The position numbers and the translations under genes were made by a program. Positions 26,885 through 34,345 of a stretch of 45,372 nucleotides of DNA are shown here, in pieces. Source of the DNA: an uncultured Clostridia bacterium (GTDB taxonomy: Bacteria; Bacillota; Clostridia; Oscillospirales; Ruminococcaceae); the NCBI GenBank assembly GCA_947628615.1, contig CANRAO010000014.1, forward strand, positions 1-45,372, written 5' to 3'. The notes under the pieces were generated by a model. That model saw only the letters and a program-made list of their open reading frames with translations, had not been told where the DNA came from and ran no database searches. Positions within the stretch are counted from its first letter, which is position 1; every line of letters begins with the position of its first letter.

Positions 26885-26913
26885 TTGACATTTATACTTA
26901 ACTATGTTAAAGT
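26885..26913 (+). promoter_or_regulatory. Promoter for the marR-ABC-ABC operon
   Basis: TTGACA (26885-26890) with TAAAGT at 26908-26913, 17-bp spacer. The -10 is imperfect and is overlapped by the first palindromic operator. Confidence 0.6.
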
Positions 26914-26942
26914 ATAACGCAGTTAACTTTTAACTATGTTAA
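26898..26942 (+). promoter_or_regulatory. Two identical palindromic operators, probable MarR autoregulation
   Basis: TTAAC-TAT-GTTAA occurs exactly at 26898-26910 and again at 26930-26942, 32 bp (about three helical turns) apart, with a further GTTAAC at 26922-26927. Site 1 covers the spacer/-10 and site 2 the early transcribed region. Position, symmetry and duplication suit a dimeric winged-helix repressor, here the product of the next gene. Confidence 0.75.
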
Positions 26943-26989
26943 ATATTTTGCGAATTGTCCAAATCAAAAATAAAGAACGGAGAATTAAA

Positions 26990-27472
26990 ATGCAAAAGTT
27001 TGAGGAATATCAAAAGGGTTCAGAGTTTTTTAAATTCTTAGTAATAATGAAAAAATTTCATATTTTAGCGTCATCGCTTCACAATATGCCATTAAATGTG
27101 TCTCACACTGATTTTCACACTATGTCTTATATTGCTAAAAGTGCTGAATCAAACCCTCAGGGGGTAAGTATGGGCGACTTGGCCAAAGAGCTTCAGATCT
27201 CACCGCCTGCAGTCTCACGAGCAATCTCCTCACTTGAGAAAAGAGGATATGTACAGAGAATGACCGACTTAAGCAACCGAAGGAGCGTTACTGTTACTCC
27301 AACCATTGAGGGCATAACGGCAATGAACGAGGATAGAAAATTTTTTGAAAAAATCACTAAAAGAATATCCAGTGAAATGGGCGGAAAAAAACTTAACGAA
27401 CTTGAAGCATTACTTAAACAGCTTTACAAAATTGTAAATGACACTATTAACGAGGAGATTACCCACCTATGA
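26990..27472 (+). CDS. MarR family transcriptional regulator
   Basis: 160 aa. Dimerisation helices at both ends flank the winged helix (about 58-103): GVSMGDLAKELQISPPAVSR is the DNA-binding helix pair and LSNRRSVTVTPT the wing. It probably represses its own operon and is released by a substrate of the exporter or by stress. ATG at 26990 follows CGGAG; an upstream in-frame ATG at 26936 lies inside operator 2 and is rejected. Its stop overlaps the next start by 4 bases (ATGA). The arrangement MarR-ABC-ABC recalls rcrRPQ of Streptococcus mutans. Confidence 0.9.
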   Translation: MQKFEEYQKGSEFFKFLVIMKKFHILASSLHNMPLNVSHTDFHTMSYIAKSAESNPQGVSMGDLAKELQISPPAVSRAISSLEKRGYVQRMTDLSNRRSVTVTPTIEGITAMNEDRKFFEKITKRISSEMGGKKLNELEALLKQLYKIVNDTINEEITHL

Positions 27473-29892
27473 AAAACATCTTTAAATACTTAAAAAATTA
27501 CTGGCTTCAATGTATTTTTGTGTTAGTCCTGCTGCTGGTTCAAGCCTATTGTGATCTAGCACTTCCTGATTATACGTCAAAGATAGTTGACACAGGTATA
27601 CAAAACAACGGTGTGGAAACCGTTGCGCCTGAAGTGATTACAGAAAGCGATTTTGATAATCTTGAAATATTTTTAAAGGACAGCGAAATCAGCTATATCA
27701 AAAAGTTTTACAAAAAAACCGATAATTTAAATGACGTAGATATTCCTATTAAGGGAAACAAAAACACAGAATTTTATGTTTTAAACACAAGTGAAGAAAA
27801 AGACTTAAAAGCTCTTGAAAACACTTTTACTGGAGCAATGGTTGCTGTTTCTTCTCTTAATAACGTAACAAAGGAACAATTTAATAAAATGTCTGCTGCT
27901 GAGGCAAATCAAAGCCTTTCAGCTAATCAGAACAGCTTACAGGGCGCTCAGACATCACAGGCTGAAAACGACGTTTCAAGCACCTCAAAAAAATCAATTA
28001 ATGAAAATCAGACTGCTGTGCAAAATATGACCCCTGAGCAAACAGATGCACTTTTGCAGATTGAAGAAATGATGAAAAATGACAGCGACTTTAATGCAGT
28101 TGAACTTTTCGGTCTTCAGGTTAAGGCGGGGTTAATGTCAAAAGATGACTTAATACTAATCAGAGATAAAATGTTCGATTCGTACGGAGAGGATATGGCG
28201 GACTCTGTTGCCGTAAACTATACTAAGCAAATTTATTCTAATGCAGGAGTTGATTTAGATAAACTCCAGCATAATTATCTGTTGTCTACAGGAGCAAAAA
28301 TGCTGCTGCTTGCATTACTTATGATGGCAGCGTCAATAATCGTCGGACTTATAGCTTCGAGAGTTTCGGCAGGGTTAAGCGTTGATTTAAGAAGCAGTTT
28401 GTTTAAGAAGGTAGTATCCTTTTCACATACCGAAATGGATAAGTTTTCGACATCTTCACTGATAACAAGAAGCACAAATGATATTCAGCAGATACAGATG
28501 GTTGTCGTTATGTTTTTGCGAATGATCGCATATGCGCCTATACTTGCTATAGGTGGAATATTCAAGGTGCTTTCTACTACTGTTTCCATGACGTGGATCG
28601 TCGGAATTGCAGTTATAGCGGTTTTATGTGTAGTTTTTGTTCTTATGGCTATTGCTATGCCTAAGTTCAAAATTATGCAGAAGCTCATCGACAATCTTAA
28701 CCTTATCGCAAGAGAAATTCTTACAGGACTTCCGGTAATAAGAGCGTTCAGCCGAGAAAAGTATGAGGAAGAGAGATTTAGCAAAGCCAATATGAATCTA
28801 AAAAGCACACAGCTTTTCACCAACAGGGTAATGACATTTATGATGCCATCTATGATGCTTGTTATGAACGCTGTTACCGTTTTAATCATATGGGTAGCTG
28901 CAAAGCATATCGACAGTGGTACGCTTCAGGTAGGTCAAATGACAGCGTTTATCACATATTCTATGCAGATAATAATGTCATTTCTGATGCTGACAATGAT
29001 TTCGGTTATGCTCCCCCGTGCTATAATTTCCGCTAACAGAGTTGAAGAGGTTCTTCAAACCGAACCTGTTATCAAAGATAAAACAAACACAACTATGCAG
29101 AAAATTTCAAAAGCCGAGGTTAAGTTTGATCACGTCTGGTTTAAATACCCCGACGCTGACGAATATGTTTTAGAGGATATTGACCTCACAGCCAAAACCG
29201 GAGAAATCACTGCTTTTATCGGAAGTACGGGAAGCGGAAAATCAACGCTTATTCATCTTATACCGAGATTTTATGACGTTACAGAGGGAAGCATAACCAT
29301 TGACGGAATAGATATACGGGATATGTCTCAAAGCGAACTCAGAAAGAATATAGGCTTTGTTCCGCAAAAGGGAATACTTTTCTCGGGAACTATTGAATCA
29401 AATCTGCGTTTTGGTAAAGATGACGCCACAGATGAACAAATCAAAAAGGCAGCGTCAATTGCTCAGGCAGCTGAGTTTATTGAAGAAAAGCCTGATAAGT
29501 ACGAAAGTGAAATTGCTCAGGGAGGAGATAATGTATCAGGCGGACAAAAGCAAAGGCTATCCATTGCAAGGGCTATTGTAAAAGACCCTAAGATATTTAT
29601 CTTTGACGACAGCTTTTCTGCACTTGATTTTAAAACAGACGCTACACTTAGAAAAGAGCTTTTAAAAAACATTTCAGACGCAACTGTATTTATTGTTGCG
29701 CAGAGAATTTCAACAATTATGAACGCAGACCAGATAATTGTGCTTAACGAAGGAAAAATAGTAGGGAAAGGAACTCACAAAGAGTTATTGAAAACCTGCG
29801 AGGTATACAAACAAATAGCATTATCACAGCTTTCGCAAAGCGAGCTTGACAGCAATAATACAAAAAATACCGATGAAAGGGAGGCGAAATAA
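27469..29892 (+). CDS. Heterodimeric ABC exporter subunit with degenerate ATP site and large extracellular insertion
   Basis: 807 aa, against ~570-600 for a usual half-exporter. TM1 (about 13-33) is followed by a hydrophilic insertion of ~230 residues (about 41-270; Gln/Asn/Ser-rich near 140-190) before TM2 (about 276-296), which should face outside. The nucleotide domain has Walker A GSTGSGKST (585-593), signature VSGGQKQR (689-696) and Walker B IFIFDD (709-714). The catalytic Glu is replaced by Asp714 and the switch His by Gln (VAQRIST). Such changes mark the non-hydrolysing site of heterodimers such as TM287/288. The partner follows with 1 bp between stop and start codons. The substrate is unknown: drug, lipid or peptide. 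Confidence 0.9.
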   Translation: MKNIFKYLKNYWLQCIFVLVLLLVQAYCDLALPDYTSKIVDTGIQNNGVETVAPEVITESDFDNLEIFLKDSEISYIKKFYKKTDNLNDVDIPIKGNKNTEFYVLNTSEEKDLKALENTFTGAMVAVSSLNNVTKEQFNKMSAAEANQSLSANQNSLQGAQTSQAENDVSSTSKKSINENQTAVQNMTPEQTDALLQIEEMMKNDSDFNAVELFGLQVKAGLMSKDDLILIRDKMFDSYGEDMADSVAVNYTKQIYSNAGVDLDKLQHNYLLSTGAKMLLLALLMMAASIIVGLIASRVSAGLSVDLRSSLFKKVVSFSHTEMDKFSTSSLITRSTNDIQQIQMVVVMFLRMIAYAPILAIGGIFKVLSTTVSMTWIVGIAVIAVLCVVFVLMAIAMPKFKIMQKLIDNLNLIAREILTGLPVIRAFSREKYEEERFSKANMNLKSTQLFTNRVMTFMMPSMMLVMNAVTVLIIWVAAKHIDSGTLQVGQMTAFITYSMQIIMSFLMLTMISVMLPRAIISANRVEEVLQTEPVIKDKTNTTMQKISKAEVKFDHVWFKYPDADEYVLEDIDLTAKTGEITAFIGSTGSGKSTLIHLIPRFYDVTEGSITIDGIDIRDMSQSELRKNIGFVPQKGILFSGTIESNLRFGKDDATDEQIKKAASIAQAAEFIEEKPDKYESEIAQGGDNVSGGQKQRLSIARAIVKDPKIFIFDDSFSALDFKTDATLRKELLKNISDATVFIVAQRISTIMNADQIIVLNEGKIVGKGTHKELLKTCEVYKQIALSQLSQSELDSNNTKNTDEREAK

Positions 29893-29893
29893 T

Positions 29894-31744
29894 ATGGCAG
29901 AAACAAGAAAAGCTCCCATACGCAGAGGACCTCACGGTCCGGGCAGGGGAATGCCGCTGGAAAAGCCAAAGGACTTTAAGGGTTCTATTATAAAGCTTAT
30001 CGGCTATATCGGCAAATATAAGATCGATATGCTGCTTGCGATAATTTTTGCCGTCGGCGGAACTGTGTTTAACATAATAGGCCCGAAGGTTTCAGGTAAA
30101 GCCACAACAAAGCTCTTTAACGGTCTTGTGGCAAAAATTCAGGGCACGGGAGGAATTGACTTTGACGCTATTAAACGGCTTTTGCTGATTCTTTTAGGCT
30201 TGTACTGTCTTTCAGCGGCATTTACCTTGATTCAGGGCTGGATAATGACCGGCATTTCGCAAAGTATTGCCTTTAAACTCAGAAAAGAACTTTCGCAAAA
30301 GCTCAATAGACTGCCGATGAGCTTTTATGACAAAAATACCAACGGAGAGATCCTCTCGCGTATCACAAATGACGTAGATACTCTTTCAATGAACCTGAAC
30401 CAAGCGGCGACGCAGCTTATCACTTCAATCACAACCCTTATCGGAATACTTATTATGATGCTTTCAATCAGCGGAGTAATGACGCTTATTGCTCTTATAA
30501 TGCTACCTGTTTCGGCGATATTGATTATGCTTGTAATCAAAAAGTCGCAGAAATTCTTTAAAGCTCAGCAGGATTATCTCGGACACATCAACGGTCAGGT
30601 AGAAGAGGTATACGGCGGACATACGGTTATAAAGGCATTCAACAGAGAGAAAGCCGCTATAAAGGAGTTTCAGCATACCAGTAATATTCTTTATAAAGCG
30701 AGCTGGAGAGCACAGTTCCTTTCAGGTATGATGATGCCTATTATGCAGTTTGTAGGAAATCTAGGGTATGTTGCCGTTTCGGTAAGCGGAGCTTACCTTG
30801 CCGTAAGAGGTAGCATTGAAGTCGGAGATATACAGTCGTTCATTCAGTATGTAAAGCAGTTCACCCAGCCAATTCAGCAGGTAGCACAGGTTTCAAATAT
30901 GCTTCAGGCGACTGCCGCAGCCGCAGAGAGGGTCTTTGAATTTTTAGAAGAACCCGAAGAATCTCAGCTTGCTGAAAATCATGCGCCTATTGACGCTTCA
31001 GAGCTAAAGGGAAATGTTGAATTTGACCATGTATCTTTCGGATACTCTCCTGATAAAATCATAATCAACGACTTTTCTGCCGACATAAAAGAAGGTCAGA
31101 AGATAGCGATCGTCGGACCTACAGGAGCGGGAAAAACAACTATGGTCAAGCTGATTATGAGGTTCTACGACATAAATTCGGGCAACATAAAGATAGACGG
31201 ATATAATGTTCGTGATTTTGACAGAAGCGAGCTTAGAAATGCGTTCGGTATGGTACTTCAGGACACATGGCTTTTCAAAGGCACTGTTATGGAAAACATT
31301 CGCTACGGACGTCTTGACGCAACTGATGATGAAGTCATCGCCGCTGCGAAAGCCGCTCACGTTCACCATTTTATACAGACGCTGCCCAATGGTTACAATA
31401 TGGAGCTTAATGAAGAAGCCTCAAACGTATCAGGGGGTCAGAAACAGCTGCTTACCATTGCAAGGGCTATTCTTGCCGATAACAAGATACTGATTCTCGA
31501 TGAGGCGACCTCATCGGTTGACACACGCACTGAGATAAGAATTCAAAAGGCTATGGATAATCTTATGAAAGGCAGAACCAGCTTTATCATTGCCCACAGG
31601 CTTTCTACAATTAAGGATGCCGATTTGATTCTGGTTATGAAAGACGGAGACATTGTCGAGCAGGGAAAACACGACGAGCTTTTAGCTAAGAACGGTCTTT
31701 ATGCTGAACTATACAACTCGCAGTTTGATTCAGCCACCGCGTAG
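29894..31744 (+). CDS. Heterodimeric ABC exporter subunit with canonical ATP site
   Basis: 616 aa, type IV (B-type) exporter fold with six TM segments after a Gly/Pro/Arg-rich N-terminal tail (PIRRGPHGPGRGMPL). The ATPase domain is fully canonical: Walker A GPTGAGKTT, signature VSGGQKQ, Walker B ILILDEATSSVD with catalytic Glu, and switch His in IAHRLSTI. It complements the degenerate site of the preceding gene. ATG at 29894 behind GGGAGG; an in-frame upstream ATG at 29846 lies within the previous gene. Followed by a repeat element and a terminator. Confidence 0.93.
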   Translation: MAETRKAPIRRGPHGPGRGMPLEKPKDFKGSIIKLIGYIGKYKIDMLLAIIFAVGGTVFNIIGPKVSGKATTKLFNGLVAKIQGTGGIDFDAIKRLLLILLGLYCLSAAFTLIQGWIMTGISQSIAFKLRKELSQKLNRLPMSFYDKNTNGEILSRITNDVDTLSMNLNQAATQLITSITTLIGILIMMLSISGVMTLIALIMLPVSAILIMLVIKKSQKFFKAQQDYLGHINGQVEEVYGGHTVIKAFNREKAAIKEFQHTSNILYKASWRAQFLSGMMMPIMQFVGNLGYVAVSVSGAYLAVRGSIEVGDIQSFIQYVKQFTQPIQQVAQVSNMLQATAAAAERVFEFLEEPEESQLAENHAPIDASELKGNVEFDHVSFGYSPDKIIINDFSADIKEGQKIAIVGPTGAGKTTMVKLIMRFYDINSGNIKIDGYNVRDFDRSELRNAFGMVLQDTWLFKGTVMENIRYGRLDATDDEVIAAAKAAHVHHFIQTLPNGYNMELNEEASNVSGGQKQLLTIARAILADNKILILDEATSSVDTRTEIRIQKAMDNLMKGRTSFIIAHRLSTIKDADLILVMKDGDIVEQGKHDELLAKNGLYAELYNSQFDSATA

Positions 31745-31761
31745 CCAGCGTGACGCTAGAT

Positions 31762-31817
31762 GCTCTGCTGCCTTTTGGAAGTTTGCAAAATGTATTTACT
31801 TTGCACAACGGCAGGCT
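31762..31817 (-). repeat. Diverged, inverted copy of the 112-bp repeat
   Basis: GCTCTGCTGCC TTTTGGAAGTTTGCAAAATG.. to AACGGCAGGCT resembles, in reverse complement, the junction between units of the array at 12406-12656 (about 80% identity over ~55 bp by eye). It shows that the element is dispersed in this genome. Confidence 0.75.
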
Positions 31818-31820
31818 TAT

Positions 31821-31854
31821 TAATTGATAATTGACAATTGACAATGGATAATTG
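31821..31854. repeat. Short iterated AATTGATA/AATTGACA element
   Basis: TAATTGATAATTGACAATTGACAATGGATAATTG, an imperfect 10-bp iteration directly after the diverged repeat copy. Noncoding; probably part of the same intergenic element. Confidence 0.6.
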
Positions 31855-31865
31855 CAAGAAGTAAG

Positions 31866-31901
31866 AAGCGTCCGGAATTATTTCCGAACGCTTTAATTTT
31901 T
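31866..31901. terminator. Terminator of the exporter operon, possibly bidirectional
   Basis: AAGCGTCCGGAA (31866-31877) pairs with TTCCGAACGCTT (31882-31893) over 12 bp with one mismatch, followed by TAATTTTT on the plus strand. It lies between two convergent operons. Confidence 0.82.
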
Positions 31902-32544
31902 ACAGCTTGTCATATGTTGCATATTTTTGAATAATACCTACCTGAGTTTCTTCAACCTTTCCTGTTTCGGGATTTCTCGGAGAATGAATATTGTACAAAT
32001 ACCCCGTATCACCATAACGCCCAAGTTTTTCTACATTATAGTGATCCTCGTCCATACAAATTCCAATAACCTTTACACACATTATAACATGATTGCTGTC
32101 TGGTACAATTTCCTTTTCCCATACGTATTCGCACTCTAAATTCAAAAAGCACTCTTTAATACGAGGTGCATTGACTTTAACAGCAGATTCAACAGACAAT
32201 CCCGAAGCTGTAATTTCATCTGTATCATAAGCATTATTTTTTATTGTTTTCATACACTTCATAAAAACATCTTTTGAGGGAAAATTAATAACCAACTGCT
32301 TTGTCTTGTTTATTGTCGAATACATATGCATATATTTATTAACGCTTGAAAACAGGCAGTAAAAACCATCTTCTCCTACAAAAGTACACCACGATTGCAT
32401 TGTTGCGTTTGGCAGACCGTTATCCTTATAGCTTGTAACCACCACAAGCGGAGAAGGTACTGCTAAAACGTGTTCCAACCAAGAAAATCCGTATAGTTTT
32501 GATTCGTCAATTTTTTCAGGACAACTGAAAAATTCTTTTTTCAT
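31900..32544 (-). CDS. Flavin reductase-like FMN-binding protein
   Basis: 214 aa. PSPLVVVTSYKDNGLPNATMQSWCTFVG and LVINFPSKDVFMKCMKTIKNNAYDTDE fit the flavin reductase-like split-barrel family, which binds FMN. The C-terminal part (GYLYNIHSPRNPETGK) is also seen in Clostridia members. It is likely a cytoplasmic oxidoreductase; the physiological substrate is unknown. GGAGGAGT precedes the ATG. It lies 45 bp after the GH26 gene, but a functional link is not evident. Confidence 0.82.
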   Translation of the reverse strand: MKKEFFSCPEKIDESKLYGFSWLEHVLAVPSPLVVVTSYKDNGLPNATMQSWCTFVGEDGFYCLFSSVNKYMHMYSTINKTKQLVINFPSKDVFMKCMKTIKNNAYDTDEITASGLSVESAVKVNAPRIKECFLNLECEYVWEKEIVPDSNHVIMCVKVIGICMDEDHYNVEKLGRYGDTGYLYNIHSPRNPETGKVEETQVGIIQKYATYDKL

Positions 32545-32589
32545 TGATACTCCTCCTCAAAATTAATTTTGCCGATTAAAAAATATATG

Positions 32590-34164
32590 CTATTTCCACG
32601 CACTATTCAAAGTAATTACCTTATTGTTATTATAAACCTCAATCAGTCTGTCCTTAGTTATATATTTCTCCGAAAGACTGCCATCGTCGTTCATAATATA
32701 GTTTCCGCTCCAAACGCCGAACCACGACCACATCGCCTTATCACGAACCATATTGCTTATATCGGGTGTGTTTGCACACTCTGATAGTGTAATAGGCTTG
32801 TTCTTTGAAATATCATAAAGCGAAAGAAATGATTCGATCTGACTTGATTCACTTCCATTATCATAAATGTCGGCAGAAATTATATCGCAATATTTATCAC
32901 CCACATACCAGTCCTTGCTCTGGGCAGACCACACCCAGATAAGGTTGTCGAGCTTAAAATATTTAGTCTGACGCTCGTACATAAGCCTCCAAAGCCAGTT
33001 ATAGCTTTTAAAGCCTTTAGCTCCCCACCAGAAGCCCGCATTTTTCCTTGAAGCGTCATGCAAAGGTCTCCACAAAACAGGTATGTCAAGCTCCTTGAGC
33101 CTTAAAAGCTGCTTTGATACAGTATCAATATCTTTGACAAGTTCCACACACTCTTTTGAAATCTTTCCGTCTTTTTGCAGCTTTTCAATTTCCTTTATTG
33201 ATAGTTCTGCGATATTTTTATCCGTAACCGCCTTAGATAAATCAAAAGACGTTTCATCAGCATAATAGGCACTATCTTCAGGCGATTCCCAATGCCACAT
33301 ATAGCTTACAATTCCGCCCTTTTTTGCCCACTCAATTGCCTGCTCGGTTTCATTAACCTCCAGCGAATCTGACGTATAAGAAAGCATATCTCCGCATCTT
33401 ATTGCTGGATATTTCCCGGTCGTTTTATAAATAAGTTCAAGCTCATTATTTGTTCCTACAGATGCATACTGACCGCTTAATATTTTCTTTCCGTAGTTTT
33501 TTAGAATGCTATTGTATAATTTGAGTGTATTTTTGTTCTTTGATTTATTTATGAGTTTAGGTTTGTTTTTGAATTCAAACGACAGATTTGATATATCGTC
33601 TGACGCCTCAACCTTAATATTATCAACAGCAATTTCTCCGTCATAAGCAACAACAGAAACAGTAAAACTGTCCTCGTCGATATACTGATTTTTAAAACTG
33701 ACAGTTTCAAACTTACCGCTTCCCGATGAAGCAAATCTTTTTATCTCATTACCGTTTACGGCAAATGCATTGACAACCTCATTTTTTGTCATTATTCTGA
33801 GGGTAATATCATAATACTGCTTGATCTTTGGGGAAAACTTTACGCTGAGCGTTCCTTTTCCATCAGAACTCAACCCTTCCACATATCCTTTTCCTTTGTA
33901 CCCTTTTACTTTTTTAGACACCTTTGCGTTTCCCTTTAAAGTGCCCGACTCTGCCTCTACTGTTTTTGAATACTTGACATATTTCGGGGTGGGCGCATTT
34001 ATCTCCTTTTCAGAATACACAGGAACTTCCTTAGTATCGTCCTCAACACTTTTGAAATTGCCTTCTGAACTTGTATCAATCTGCATTGTCTGAATCTTAC
34101 CGCAGCCTGAAAATGCCGTTGTTATAATGAATAATGCACTTAAAATTGCTATTATTTTTTTCAT
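32590..34164 (-). CDS. GH26 family lipoprotein with CBM35-like domain (putative beta-mannanase)
   Basis: 524 aa. Lipoprotein signal with lipobox FSGC (Cys21), an acidic linker, then a CBM35-like beta-sandwich (about 67-187; VEAESGTLKGNA..NIKVE) and a GH26 TIM barrel (about 210-520). Typical GH26 text: KKILSGQYAS, GGIVSYMWHW, IPVLWRPLHDAS, FWWGAKG, LIWVWSAQ, DIISADIYD, PITLSECAN. The expected nucleophile is Glu462. The acid/base position after WRPLH is Asp370, whereas the family normally has Glu. Predicted to act on surface-bound mannan, with activity uncertain. ATG at 34164 begins a textbook signal peptide (GGTG 6 nt upstream); an open frame extends upstream without stop to 34323. Confidence 0.88.
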   Translation of the reverse strand: MKKIIAILSALFIITTAFSGCGKIQTMQIDTSSEGNFKSVEDDTKEVPVYSEKEINAPTPKYVKYSKTVEAESGTLKGNAKVSKKVKGYKGKGYVEGLSSDGKGTLSVKFSPKIKQYYDITLRIMTKNEVVNAFAVNGNEIKRFASSGSGKFETVSFKNQYIDEDSFTVSVVAYDGEIAVDNIKVEASDDISNLSFEFKNKPKLINKSKNKNTLKLYNSILKNYGKKILSGQYASVGTNNELELIYKTTGKYPAIRCGDMLSYTSDSLEVNETEQAIEWAKKGGIVSYMWHWESPEDSAYYADETSFDLSKAVTDKNIAELSIKEIEKLQKDGKISKECVELVKDIDTVSKQLLRLKELDIPVLWRPLHDASRKNAGFWWGAKGFKSYNWLWRLMYERQTKYFKLDNLIWVWSAQSKDWYVGDKYCDIISADIYDNGSESSQIESFLSLYDISKNKPITLSECANTPDISNMVRDKAMWSWFGVWSGNYIMNDDGSLSEKYITKDRLIEVYNNNKVITLNSAWK

Positions 34165-34205
34165 ATAAATCACCATACCTTTGCTTGCAAAGGCTCTCCT
34201 TTGAG

Positions 34206-34230
34206 CGGTTTTATGAGCCGGTTTCGGCTC
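34206..34230. repeat. GAGCCG-GTTT-CGGCTC hairpin upstream of the GH26 gene
   Basis: A perfect 6-bp stem with tetraloop at about 34210-34225. Stem and neighbouring GGCAGAG text resemble the hairpin GAGCCG-GTGG-CGGCTC inside the 112-bp repeat. It lies in the GH26 leader. Confidence 0.45.
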
Positions 34231-34345
34231 TGCCGAAATTGCCGCATTGATATTTGCGACAAAGGCTAGTAATTCGTGCGCGAAAAGCATTTTTACGCTA
34301 ACTCCTTTAAATATTTCTTGCACTAAATACTATACGAATTTGTTT

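Noticed and set aside
26936-26989. Upstream in-frame start for the MarR protein
   Set aside because: It falls within the second palindromic operator and has no Shine-Dalgarno sequence, while 26990 has a good one and gives a normal MarR length.
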